Source: Vulcanimicrobiota bacterium | GTDB taxonomy: Bacteria; Eremiobacterota; Eremiobacteria; Baltobacterales; Baltobacteraceae | Length of the DNA: 30,174 nucleotides | Assembly (NCBI GenBank): GCA_028287545.1 | Contig: JAQBPL010000320.1 | Span: forward strand, 1-30,174 | Reading direction: 5' to 3' | In this document: piece by piece, positions 8,414 to 17,111 of the stretch | Numbering within the stretch: position 1 is the first letter of the stretch | Layout of the letters: every line of letters begins with the position of its first letter | The notes under the pieces: generated by a model | Seen by the model: the letters and a program-made list of their open reading frames with translations, nothing else | Database searches by the model: none | What the model was told of the DNA's origin: nothing | Made by a program: the position numbers and the translations under genes

Positions 8414-9741
8414 ATGATCGCTCGAATGCACCCTAGGCGACGGTGGTGGCGCGACGGATCCGTGCTGCTCGTCCTCGGCCCGCTCGGCTTGCTGCTTTTC
8501 GGTTGCGTGGCCGCAGCGTACGAGACGGATCGCTCCGTGTGGCTGCGATTGACCGCCGCGATCGCACTGGTCGCCTTCGCCGCGGTCGCGTTCGGTGCTT
8601 GGCTACTCTGGCGAGCCGAGCGCCGGCACGCGGCGAAACTTGCCGTCGAGACGCAACGCCGCCTCGCCGAATTGCACGCTATCGGCGACCTCGTCGACGT
8701 CCTGCTATGGTGTACGTCAGCGAACGGTTCGGTCACGTATCTCTCGCGGCGCTGGGTAGACTACACCGGAATGCCGACCGCGGAGATGCTGGCTGGCACG
8801 AACTGGCTCGAAGCGATCCATTCCGCCGACCGTGACGAAACCGAACGGCGCTTTCGGAATTCTTTAGAACTGGGTCGTCCGTACGACGTCCAACACCGCA
8901 TTCGCGGCGCTGATGGGGTATATCGCTGGTTCCGTACGTCGGGACTTCCTCTGCGCGATTCGCAGGAGCACATCATCAGCTGGTTCGGATGCTCGTCCTC
9001 CATTGAGGGCCGTCGCGGCCGCTCGGCGACGTTCGACATGCTCGCCGCCGAGGACTCGGCGGGACGCGCGCTGCCGCCGATTCCGGTGCAGCCGTTGCTG
9101 CCCCAGGTCGAAGAGGTCGCGTTCGACGTTGCGCGGCGGAGCGAGGCGGGGACGGACGACGATTGGTGCGACGTGTTCGTCCTACCGGACGGTCGGGTCT
9201 TCGTCACGCTCGGCCGCACGGCGGGCGTCTCGGAGAGCGCCGGCGCCGAGATGGTGCGCGACGCGCGCCGCCTGCTCTGGGAGATCGCCATCGAGGAGAA
9301 GCGTCCCGGCGCGGTGCTCGACCGGCTCAACGTCGCGATGCTGATGCGCCGCAGCGGAAGCTTCGCTTCGCTGTGCGGTTACGTCGACCGCTCCACCCGC
9401 GTGCTCGAGTACGCGACGGCCGGAACGGACGGCGTCTTCCTCGGCGTCGAGGACGGCGTGCGACGGCTGCCGGGCGGCGGACCGCCGATCGGCGTGTATG
9501 CCGGCCCGGCGTACACGACGCACGCGATCGTCCTCCTCGACGCGCAACTGATCATCATCAACGGCGAGGCCGCGGAACAGACCCCGGCCCAGAGGCTGTT
9601 CGCAGCGATGGAGACGCTGGACGGCGGGCCGATCGGCACGTGCTCCGCCGCCGCGATCGGCGATGCCGTCTGCGCGGCCGGAACATTCGGCGGGACGGTT
9701 CTCACCATGCGCGGCAGGGCAGGCCCGCCGGATGCGGCGCC

Positions 9742-9745
<4 letters not shown>
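8414..9745 (+). CDS. Membrane PAS protein with degenerate SpoIIE/PP2C domain
   Basis: A 443-residue membrane signalling protein. Two helices (about 15-36 and 45-66) form a short hairpin. A PAS_3-type domain follows at about 88-195 (WVDYTGM, then the R-W-F-R-T core after DGVYRW). The C-terminal half (about 235-435) resembles a SpoIIE-type PP2C phosphatase. There DDDWCDVFVLPDGR matches the first metal-binding motif, but the usual GDVSGHG becomes GRTAGVS, losing the second metal aspartate. No histidine-kinase DHp or ATPase domain is present. It overlaps the next response-regulator gene by ATGA, so the two probably work together, but not as an ordinary kinase/regulator pair. The phosphatase domain may be a regulatory, non-catalytic module. 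Confidence 0.72.
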
Positions 9746-10443
<698 letters not shown>

Positions 10444-10641
10444 ACCCTCCGATCGGACGTACGCGTCCCCGAAATCTTTAGAGTTCGCAAAGATGCGAAT
10501 GTTGTCCAGAAAAATTCGGCGATGCTCTTCATACGTTGGTCAATATTGCATGCGACCTTAGTTTGGCGTCGACTCCATATGCGGGGACCGGAGTCCTACG
10601 AGAGCCCGGGACTTTGCTTTTTATGAAAGCAGGAGGATCGA
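10444..10641. promoter_or_regulatory. Leader region of the NarL-type regulator
   Basis: A relatively AT-rich 198-base gap holding several inverted repeats. GGACG-tacg-CGTCC lies at 10455-10468. TTCGCA-aaga-TGCGAA lies at 10484-10499. TGCTTT-ttatg-AAAGCA lies at 10615-10631, immediately beside the strong Shine-Dalgarno AGGAGG at 10631-10636. The last hairpin shares its final base with the ribosome-binding site and could affect translation. No clear -35/-10 pair is visible, though one is expected here. Confidence 0.4.
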
Positions 10642-11280
10642 ATGAATACGACCGTGGCGCGACACTACCGGCTTATCGTCGTCGAAAGTCAGAGCATCGT
10701 CGGTAAAGCGTTGTGCCATCTGCTGGCCAGCGATCGCGAACTCGAAATCATCTGCGATGCGCGCACGCTGGACGAAGGCTGCATCGCCGTACACCAGCCG
10801 GACCTTCTGATCATCGACATGGACGATTTCGCCGCCGAGTTCGACGAGATCATCTCCCAGTCGCGATTGGCGTCGCCGGCTACGCGCATCATCGTGCTGA
10901 CCTCGCACGCACAGCAGCAGTCGATGCAGCGTTGCCTCGCCTGCGGCGTCGACGGGTACCTCGTCAAGGACGTTTCTCCCGGTGAACTGATCCGCGCGTG
11001 CAAGGCGGTGGCGCGCGGCGAGACCTACTTCGATCCCCGCGTCGCGGGCGGGCTGCTGCGGCGCCTCAAGTCCGAACGTCCCGCCGAAGATGAGCTCTCG
11101 CTGCGCGAAAGCGAGATCATCCGCCTGATCGCTGGCGGGCTCTCCAACAAGGAGATCGGCGATCGGCTGTGCCTCTCCGAGAAGACGGTGAAGAACCACA
11201 TCAGCCGGATTTTCTCCAAACTGCAAATTACGGCGCGCACGCAAGCCGCGATCTACGCAATCCGTAACGGGATCGCGTAG
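10642..11280 (+). CDS. NarL/FixJ-family LuxR-type response regulator
   Basis: A 212-residue two-domain transcription regulator. The receiver domain has phospho-acceptor D59 (LLIIDMDDF), T87 and K109 (YLVKD). The acidic pocket near the N-terminus reads E15-S16 rather than two acidic residues, so magnesium binding and phosphorylation may be weakened. The C-terminal LuxR-type helix-turn-helix (about 152-207) has the usual LSLRESEIIRLIAGGLSNKE and LCLSEKTVKNHISRI blocks. AGGAGG lies 5 bases before the ATG. It is a separate transcription unit with its own leader; the target genes are unknown, but the polysaccharide locus or the downstream liv operon are candidates. Confidence 0.9.
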   Translation: MNTTVARHYRLIVVESQSIVGKALCHLLASDRELEIICDARTLDEGCIAVHQPDLLIIDMDDFAAEFDEIISQSRLASPATRIIVLTSHAQQQSMQRCLACGVDGYLVKDVSPGELIRACKAVARGETYFDPRVAGGLLRRLKSERPAEDELSLRESEIIRLIAGGLSNKEIGDRLCLSEKTVKNHISRIFSKLQITARTQAAIYAIRNGIA

Positions 11281-11301
11281 GTCAACCCCAGACCGCGTGC
11301 A

Positions 11302-11457
11302 AGACGGGCTTCGACTGCTCACCGGTTGCGGCTGTGCCGGCGAGCAGCGAATGCTTGGGCCTGGAGTGCCCGGCTAAACCGCCCGTTTCATGATCCCGCC
11401 CGCAAGAGTGGGCCGACCGGCGGGACCCACGGGCCGCTGGGGGCGAAGGTCCTCCCC
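11302..11457 (+). ncRNA. Possible structured leader RNA of the liv operon
   Basis: The 236-base gap before livM folds on paper into nested stems. The outer stem AGACGGGC (11302-11309) pairs with GCCCGTTT (11381-11388). Inside it, CTGCTCaCCGG (11315-11325) pairs with CCGGcGAGCAG (11337-11347), and TTGGGC (11355-11360) pairs with GCCCGG (11368-11373). Together these form a three-way junction. Two more hairpins follow: TCCCGCC (11394-11400) with GGCGGGA (11419-11425), and GGGG with CCCC ending at 11457. I do not recognise a known riboswitch class. In DNA this GC-rich, chance stems are common, so the call is tentative. Confidence 0.3.
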
Positions 11458-11516
11458 TGCTTGGCCTCCGAGAACGACAACCCGCCGCGCATCCCCCGCC
11501 CCGAGCGTCACGCCGG

Positions 11517-12476
11517 GTGAGCGTCGCCCCCCAGAACGCTTTCGGGCGGGCGGCTTTGATCGTCCTTGCCGTCGTCGCGGCGGCGGTATGGTTCCTGCCG
11601 CCCTACTACACGGGTTTGCTGACACTGATCGGCATCTACAGCCTGGTGACGATCGGCCTGAACCTGTTCATGGGCTACGCCGGACAGGTCTCGCTCGGCC
11701 AAGCCGCCTTCGTCGGCATCGGCGCCTACACGTCGGCGGTGCTGGCGGTCGACCTCCACGTCACGCCGTGGCTCGGCGCGATCGGCGGCGCTGCCGTCGC
11801 GGCGCTCGTTGCGTACGTGCTGAGCTTCGTGGCGCTGCGCCTGCGCGAGAACCTGCTCGCGCTCGCGACGCTGGCGCTCGGCATCGTGATCAACGTCGTC
11901 TTCAACGAGTGGGAGTTCATCGGTGGATCGTCGGGCTTCAAAGACATTCCCGGTTTCAAACTCGGCGCGTTCACCTTCGATCCGCGCGCGTACGCGATCT
12001 TGAGCTGGGCCCTGGTCGCGGTCGGCATCTGGTTTGCCGGCAATCTCGTGCGTTCGAGCTTCGGCCGCTCCTTGATCGCGATCTCGGCCGGCGAACTGGG
12101 CGCGCAAGCGCTGGGCGTCGATGCGGAGAAGCTGAAGCGGCAGACCTTCGTCCTGAGCGCCGTGTATGCCGGGATCGCAGGCGCCGTCTACGCGTCGTAT
12201 CAATCGTACATCGATCCGTCGTCGTTCAGCTTTCTGCTTTCGGTCAACTTCGTGCTGATGTCGGTGATCGGCGGACTGCGTTCGTTGTGGGGCGCGGTCA
12301 TCGGCGCGGCGATCGTCGTGGCGCTGGGCCAAATTCTGCAGGCGCTGGTCCCGCTCGTGCTGCCGAGTGCGCGCGGTGATTTTCAGCAGTTCTTCTTGGG
12401 CGCGGTACTGATCGCGATCCTCATCCTGCTGCCGCGCGGTCTCGCCGGCCGCCTGAGCGAAGGGGGACGCGCGTGA
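11517..12476 (+). CDS. livM: Branched-chain-type ABC transporter permease LivM
   Basis: Inner-membrane permease of the HAAT/LIV importer family, 319 residues with about eight hydrophobic segments. The conserved LNLFMGYAGQVSLGQAAFVGIGAY region near residues 44-67 identifies LivM, and the C-terminus ends ILLPRGLAGR as usual. The GTG start at 11517 has no clear Shine-Dalgarno; it is preferred because it lies just before the first membrane helix and no better start is present. The operon order is M-H-G-F, rather than the common H-M-G-F. The substrate cannot be deduced from the permease; this family carries branched-chain amino acids, other amino acids, urea, aromatic acids and hydroxyacids. Confidence 0.9.
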   Translation: MSVAPQNAFGRAALIVLAVVAAAVWFLPPYYTGLLTLIGIYSLVTIGLNLFMGYAGQVSLGQAAFVGIGAYTSAVLAVDLHVTPWLGAIGGAAVAALVAYVLSFVALRLRENLLALATLALGIVINVVFNEWEFIGGSSGFKDIPGFKLGAFTFDPRAYAILSWALVAVGIWFAGNLVRSSFGRSLIAISAGELGAQALGVDAEKLKRQTFVLSAVYAGIAGAVYASYQSYIDPSSFSFLLSVNFVLMSVIGGLRSLWGAVIGAAIVVALGQILQALVPLVLPSARGDFQQFFLGAVLIAILILLPRGLAGRLSEGGRA

Positions 12477-13345
12477 TCGCTCAGGTCTGGCAGTACGTGC
12501 TCGGCGGCGTCGTCGACGGCGCCATCTTCGCGCTGGTCGCGGCCGGCTTCGTGCTGATCTACCAGGTCACCGGGATCATCAACTTCGCGCAAGGCGAGTT
12601 CGTGATGGTCGGCGGGATGACGGCAGCGTCGCTCGCCGCCGCCGGGATGCCGCCGCTGGGTGCCGCCGCGATCGCGGTGGTCGTGGCGGCGTGCGTCGGC
12701 GCGCTCGCGTACCTGCTGGCGATCCGCCCGGCGCGCGGGGCGACCGGCGTGACGCTGATCTTCATCACGCTCGGGCTCGCCGTCGCGCTGCGCGGCCTGG
12801 CGCTCTTCGTGTGGGGAACGAACCCCTACAGTCTGCCGGCGTTCAGCGGCGGCAGCGCGGTCAAACTCTTCGGCGGCGCGCTGCCGCCGCAAGCGATGTG
12901 GGTGCTCGGAACCGATCTGGTCGTGTTCGCGGCGCTCTATCTCTTCTTCGGGCGCACGTACGTCGGGACCGCGGTGCGCGCGGCGGTGGCGAACCCGCCG
13001 ATCGCATCGACCTTCGGGATTCCGCTGCGGACGTTCGCGTTCGCCAGCTTCGTCGTCGCGGCGGCGATCGGCGGCCTCGGCGGCGTCGTGATCACGCCGA
13101 TCCCGGGCGTGCAGTACGACGCCGGGCTGACGTACGGGCTCGCCGGCTTCGTCGCCGCCGTGCTCGGCGGTCTGGAGAGTTTGCCGGGGGCGCTGCTCGG
13201 CGGCTTCGTGCTCGGCATCGTCGAGCACGTCGCCGGCGGCCTGCTCTCGCCCGGTTGGGAACAAGGGGTGGGGTTCTTGATCCTCGTGCTGGTGCTCGTC
13301 CTGCGCCCGCAGGGGCTGCTCGGCCGCGCGGCGCGGCGCGCATGA
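12473..13345 (+). CDS. livH: Branched-chain-type ABC transporter permease LivH
   Basis: Second permease of the importer, 290 residues, almost wholly hydrophobic. The family block LIYQVTGIINFAQGEFVMVG near residues 28-47 is diagnostic of LivH. The conserved cytoplasmic coupling region is seen around GTAVRAAVANPPIASTFGI, and the C-terminus reads LVLRPQGLLGR. The GTG start at 12473 overlaps the livM stop as GTGA. It pairs with LivM to form the membrane channel and with LivG and LivF for ATP drive. Confidence 0.92.
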   Translation: MIAQVWQYVLGGVVDGAIFALVAAGFVLIYQVTGIINFAQGEFVMVGGMTAASLAAAGMPPLGAAAIAVVVAACVGALAYLLAIRPARGATGVTLIFITLGLAVALRGLALFVWGTNPYSLPAFSGGSAVKLFGGALPPQAMWVLGTDLVVFAALYLFFGRTYVGTAVRAAVANPPIASTFGIPLRTFAFASFVVAAAIGGLGGVVITPIPGVQYDAGLTYGLAGFVAAVLGGLESLPGALLGGFVLGIVEHVAGGLLSPGWEQGVGFLILVLVLVLRPQGLLGRAARRA

Positions 13346-14163
13346 CGGCTGCGACGACGGTTGCGCTGACCGCGACGACGCTCGACGTTCGCGGCGTCTC
13401 GATGCGTTTCGGCGGCGTGCTCGCGCTCGACGACGTCACGTTCACCGCCTGCACCGGCGAAGTGCTCGGCGTGATGGGGCCGAACGGTGCCGGCAAGACG
13501 ACGCTCTTCAACGTGATCAGCGGCGTGCAGCGCCCGACCGCGGGGGGCGTTTCGCTCGGGACCGTCCCGCTCACCGGATGTTCGGTCCATCGCGTCGCAG
13601 CGCTCGGCGTGACGCGCACGTTCCAGACGCCGGTGATGTTCTGGGGTCTCACCGTTCGCGAAAGCATCGCGGTCGCGCTTGCGGCGCGCGAATTCGGCGG
13701 TTCGTACCCGCCGCCGCCGCTGCAAGCGCTCCTCCCCGCCGGTTTCGGCACGCCGCGGCGCCGCCGCGCCGACGCCGTCCTGAACGAGCGCGCCGACGCG
13801 CTGCTCGCAAGCGCGGGCCTCGCCCACATGGGCGATCGCGCGACCGAGTCGCTGGCGTTCGGCGAAGAACGCCTGCTGGAACTCGCGCGCGCACTCGCCG
13901 TCGAGCCCGTGGTGCTGCTCCTGGACGAGCCGCTTTCCGGGCTCAACCCCGACGAGGTGGCGGAGGTCTTGACGTTGGTGCGCGCCGCGCGCGCCGCCGG
14001 CGTCGCGGTGCTGCTGGTGGAACACGCCGTCGGCGAGCTGCTCTCGGTCGCCGACCGGGTCGTCGTGCTCGATCACGGCCGCAAGATCGCCGAAGGGACG
14101 CCGTCGGCCGTCGCCGCCGATCCGGTCGTCATCGACGCGTACATCGGGGACGAGCTCGAATGA
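13342..14163 (+). CDS. livG: Branched-chain-type ABC transporter ATPase LivG
   Basis: Cytoplasmic ATPase subunit, 273 residues. Walker A GPNGAGKTT lies at 46-54, the Q-loop glutamine at about 95 (TRTFQTP) and Walker B VLLLDE at 191-196. The family-specific FQTPVMFWGLTVRES segment fits LivG. The ABC signature is degenerate, LAFGEERLLE (171-180) instead of LSGGQ-like or the usual LivG LSYGQQR. It starts by ATGA overlap with livH. The heterodimer with LivF could make two unequal ATP sites. Confidence 0.91.
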   Translation: MTAATTVALTATTLDVRGVSMRFGGVLALDDVTFTACTGEVLGVMGPNGAGKTTLFNVISGVQRPTAGGVSLGTVPLTGCSVHRVAALGVTRTFQTPVMFWGLTVRESIAVALAAREFGGSYPPPPLQALLPAGFGTPRRRRADAVLNERADALLASAGLAHMGDRATESLAFGEERLLELARALAVEPVVLLLDEPLSGLNPDEVAEVLTLVRAARAAGVAVLLVEHAVGELLSVADRVVVLDHGRKIAEGTPSAVAADPVVIDAYIGDELE

Positions 14164-14177
14164 CCCTTCGCCCTTCG

Positions 14178-14200
14178 TCCTTCGACAAGCTCAGGATGAC
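14178..14200 (-). repeat. Dispersed GAGCTTGTCGAAGG repeat, single copy
   Basis: One copy in reverse orientation (CCTTCGACAAGCTCAGG, then ATGAC) fills most of the livG-livF gap. Its AGGA (14193-14196) lies 4 bases before the livF ATG and seems to act as the ribosome-binding site. Related copies lie at 18535-18560, 21994-22042 and 23299-23342. Similar short repeats are scattered in many bacterial genomes, from memory. Confidence 0.75.
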
Positions 14201-14947
14201 ATGAGCGTACTTCAAGAGCCGCGTCAGGACGACGTGCCGGTGCTCGAGGTGGAGGGTATCTCGACGATTCGTGGTCGCGTGCAGGTGCTGTGGGACGTCA
14301 GCCTCACCGTGCGGCGCGGCGAAACCGTCGCGATCGTCGGACCGAACGGCGCCGGCAAGACGACGCTGGTCGGTTCGATCACGGGGCTCTTGCCGCCGTC
14401 GGCGGGGCGCATCCGCATCCAGGGGGCCGACGTGACGGGAAGCGCGCCGGAACGTCTGGCCGCACGTCGCGTCGCGCTGGTTCCGGAACGTCGCGGGATC
14501 TTCGCTCCGCTCACGGTGCGCGAGAACTTGCTGATGGGTGCCTACTCACGCAAGGCGCGGCGAGCGGAGCTCGACGCCGACGTCGCGGGCGTACTCGAAC
14601 TCTTTCCCGCGCTGCGGCGCTACATCGGCGGAATCGCCGGGTCGCTCTCGGGCGGCGAACAGCAGATGGTCGCCATCGGACGGGCGCTCATGGCGCAGCC
14701 GGACCTGATGCTGCTCGATGAGCCGAGCCTCGGCCTCGCGCCGAAGATCCGCAGCGAGATCTTCGGGGCGCTCTCGCGCCTCGCGCAGCGCGGGGTGACC
14801 ATCCTGCTGGTCGAGCAGAACCTTCGGCTGGCCGCCAAGATCTGCCAGCGCGCGTACCTCATGCAGCGGGGCCGGATCGTTGGCACCGCGACGCCGGAAG
14901 AACTTGCGGACTCGGCTCGCAAGGTCTACCTGGAGTCGCACGGGTGA
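14201..14947 (+). CDS. livF: Branched-chain-type ABC transporter ATPase LivF
   Basis: Second ATPase of the importer, 248 residues. Walker A GPNGAGKTT lies at 47-55, the signature LSGGEQQ at 149-155, and Walker B with the catalytic glutamate LMLLDEP at 169-175. VPERRGIFAPLTVRENL and PSLGLAPKI are typical LivF blocks. The ATG at 14201 follows directly on a dispersed repeat that provides the AGGA ribosome-binding site. Unlike LivG, its signature is canonical. Confidence 0.93.
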   Translation: MSVLQEPRQDDVPVLEVEGISTIRGRVQVLWDVSLTVRRGETVAIVGPNGAGKTTLVGSITGLLPPSAGRIRIQGADVTGSAPERLAARRVALVPERRGIFAPLTVRENLLMGAYSRKARRAELDADVAGVLELFPALRRYIGGIAGSLSGGEQQMVAIGRALMAQPDLMLLDEPSLGLAPKIRSEIFGALSRLAQRGVTILLVEQNLRLAAKICQRAYLMQRGRIVGTATPEELADSARKVYLESHG

Positions 14948-14997
14948 GAGCTGCGCCATGCAGAACGTATATCGCACTACAGAAGGAGGGCATCACG

Positions 14998-16167
14998 TTG
15001 CGTTCGATCCTCGCTCGTCTCGGCGCGCTCGCGCTGGGTTTGGTCTTCATCGTCAGCGCGGCACCGCCGCGCTGGGCCGGCGCCGCCGCCGAACCGTACG
15101 TCATCGGCGCGACGGTCTCGGAGAGCGGCCCCGGATCGTCGCTGGGCCGGCCGGAAGCCGACAGCATGCAGATGGCGGTCGACGAGATCAACAAGGCCGG
15201 CGGCGTGCAGGGCCACCCCCTGCAGATCACGATCCTCGACGACGAGTCCAACGCGACGACCGCGGTCAACAACGTCCGTAAGCTCCTCGACCAGCATCCG
15301 ATCGCGATCCTCGGCTCGTCGCTGACGCAGACGTCGCTCGCGATGGTCCCGCTCGCGACGCAGGCGCAGATCCCGATGATCTCCTTCGCGTCGAGCTCGC
15401 AAGTGATCCAGCCGGTCTCGGACCGTCATTGGATCTTCAAGATGCCGATCACCGATTTCCACACCGCTCAAGCTCTGCAGGACTTCATGAAGAAGAAGGG
15501 CTGGACGAAGGTCGCCGTCATCTACCGCAACGACGACTACGGCAAGACCGGACTCTCGCACTTCAAGGATGCCGGGAAGAACTTCGGCTTCGAGGTCGTC
15601 GACGCCGAGCCGATCGCCGCGAATGCCAGCGACGCGACGACCCAGCTGACGCACATCAAGGCGGCGAACCCGCAGGCCGTCGTCGTGTGGTCGACCTTGC
15701 CGAGCGCGAACGTCGTCATCAAGGGCTACCGCGAGCTCTCGATGCCGTATCCGATCCTCTACTCGGACGGTGCGGCGACCGGCGTCTTCTTGACCCAGGC
15801 CGGCGCGACGGTCAACGGCGCGTACATCGCGAGCACGAAGATCAACGTCGTCGACACGCTCGCGAACAACGATCCGCAGAAGAAGCTGCTGCAGCACTAC
15901 GTCGCCTCGTTCGTGCAGAACTACCCCAAGGACGCACCGGTGAGCATCTTCGGCGGCTTCGGTTACGACGGCGTCTACGTGCTCGCGGAGGCGCTCAAGA
16001 CCGCCAAGACCTCGCAGGCGGAGAAACTCCGCAGCGCCTTGGAGCACCTCACGTACACCGGAGTGTCCGGCACGTTCAGCATGACGCCGGCCGACCACAA
16101 CGGCCTCTCGGTGTTCTCGACCGTCGTCACCCAGGTCGAGAACGGGAAGTTCATCGTCGCGAAGTGA
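14998..16167 (+). CDS. LIV-type ABC transporter substrate-binding protein
   Basis: Periplasmic binding protein of the Peripla_BP_6/LivJ-LivK family, 389 residues. The start is TTG at 14998, because AAGGAGG at 14983-14989 lies 8 bases upstream and translation then opens with a normal signal peptide (MRSILARLGALALGLVFIVS, cleaved near AGAAAEP). The longer reading from GTG 14944 would add 18 residues before the positive region. The mature protein begins YVIGATVSESGPGSSLG, a family hallmark, and contains the typical VDEINKAGGVQGHPLQI block. It lies last among the transporter genes and overlaps E1alpha by one base, linking transport to the dehydrogenase complex. The ligand is unknown. Confidence 0.9.
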   Translation: MRSILARLGALALGLVFIVSAAPPRWAGAAAEPYVIGATVSESGPGSSLGRPEADSMQMAVDEINKAGGVQGHPLQITILDDESNATTAVNNVRKLLDQHPIAILGSSLTQTSLAMVPLATQAQIPMISFASSSQVIQPVSDRHWIFKMPITDFHTAQALQDFMKKKGWTKVAVIYRNDDYGKTGLSHFKDAGKNFGFEVVDAEPIAANASDATTQLTHIKAANPQAVVVWSTLPSANVVIKGYRELSMPYPILYSDGAATGVFLTQAGATVNGAYIASTKINVVDTLANNDPQKKLLQHYVASFVQNYPKDAPVSIFGGFGYDGVYVLAEALKTAKTSQAEKLRSALEHLTYTGVSGTFSMTPADHNGLSVFSTVVTQVENGKFIVAK

Positions 16168-17111
16168 TGACCCAATCCCAGCGAGAGCGCGCCTACCGCG
16201 CGCTCTCGCTCGCCCGGGCGCTCGACGAGCGGATGTGGCGGCTCGCCCGGGCAGGCCGCGCGCATTTCGCCGTGCCGTGCAGCGGTCACGAAGCGATCGG
16301 TGCGGGCTACGCGCTCGCGCTGCAGCCGGGCTTGGACTGGGTCTCCCCGCACTACCGCGATCTCGCCGCGCTGCTCGTGCTCGGCATGGAGCCGCGCGAC
16401 GTCATGCTGTGTTTCTTCTCGCGGCCGAGCGATCCGAATGCGGCGGGACGACAGCCGTACGCACACTTCGGCTCGCGCCGCCTGCACGTGCTCTCGCAGC
16501 AGGGGCCGCAGCCCAATCACTGCTCGCACGGCGTCGGCTGCGCGTGGGGCTCGAAGATCCTCGGCGACGGCAGCGTCTCGGTGATCGCCTTCGGTGACGG
16601 CGGCGCGCAGAAAGGCGAAGTGCACGAGTCGATGAACCTCGCCGCCGTTCATCGCCTGCCGTGCATCTTCGTCGTCCACCGCAACGGCTGGACGCAGTCG
16701 GTCAGACGCGAGGACGAGTACGCGACCGAAACGCTCGTCGCGCGTGCCGCGGGCTACGGCATGCCGGGGATCGCGGTCGACGGCACGGACATCGAAGCGA
16801 TGGTCGCCGCGACCACCGAGGCGGTCGAACGCGCGCGCGCCGGCGGCGGGCCGACGCTGATCGACGCGCACTGCGTGCGGTTTCTGCCCAACACGTCCAA
16901 CGACGACGACACGCGCTATCGCGACCGCAGCGCGCTCGAAGCGAACTTCGCGACCGGCGACCCGCTCGTGCGCTCGCGGGCGCTGGTCGACGCGGCGTTC
17001 GCGCAACGCGTCGACGACGAGAACGCCGCCGCGGCGCAGGACGCCGCGGAGTGGGCGGAAGCGCAGCCGCTCGGCGAGCCGTCGACCGTCATGGAGCACG
17101 CTTATGCGTGA
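16167..17111 (+). CDS. 2-oxoacid dehydrogenase E1 alpha subunit
   Basis: Thiamine-diphosphate-binding alpha subunit of a heterotetrameric E1 (pyruvate, branched-chain 2-oxoacid or acetoin type), 314 residues. The ThDP/Mg motif begins GDGGAQKGE (143-151), with the distal asparagine at N173 (HRNGW). The DDDTRYR stretch near 246-252 resembles the regulatory loop of branched-chain and pyruvate E1 subunits. The SHGVGCAWGSK region is also typical. Its start overlaps the binding-protein stop (TGATG), and its end overlaps E1beta by 8 bases. With E1beta it decarboxylates a 2-oxoacid and passes the acyl group to lipoyl-E2. The exact substrate is not readable. Confidence 0.9.
   Translation: MTQSQRERAYRALSLARALDERMWRLARAGRAHFAVPCSGHEAIGAGYALALQPGLDWVSPHYRDLAALLVLGMEPRDVMLCFFSRPSDPNAAGRQPYAHFGSRRLHVLSQQGPQPNHCSHGVGCAWGSKILGDGSVSVIAFGDGGAQKGEVHESMNLAAVHRLPCIFVVHRNGWTQSVRREDEYATETLVARAAGYGMPGIAVDGTDIEAMVAATTEAVERARAGGGPTLIDAHCVRFLPNTSNDDDTRYRDRSALEANFATGDPLVRSRALVDAAFAQRVDDENAAAAQDAAEWAEAQPLGEPSTVMEHAYA

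Noticed and set aside
10455..10475. Intrinsic terminator after the OmpR-type gene
   Set aside because: A perfect 5-bp hairpin is present, but no T-run follows.
11411..11435. T-box-like string GGCGGGACCCACGG upstream of livM
   Set aside because: It differs from the T-box consensus at several key positions, and no specifier stem could be laid out.
11326..11520. 64-codon open frame ending at the GTGA overlap with livM
   Set aside because: It begins at TTG without a ribosome-binding site, is Arg/Pro-rich, has no run of regulatory amino acids and overlaps the predicted stems; coupling to livM cannot be ruled out, but there is no positive evidence.
14944..14997. GTG start at 14944 for the substrate-binding protein
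   Set aside because: It would put 18 extra residues ahead of the signal peptide; AAGGAGG is placed for the TTG at 14998.
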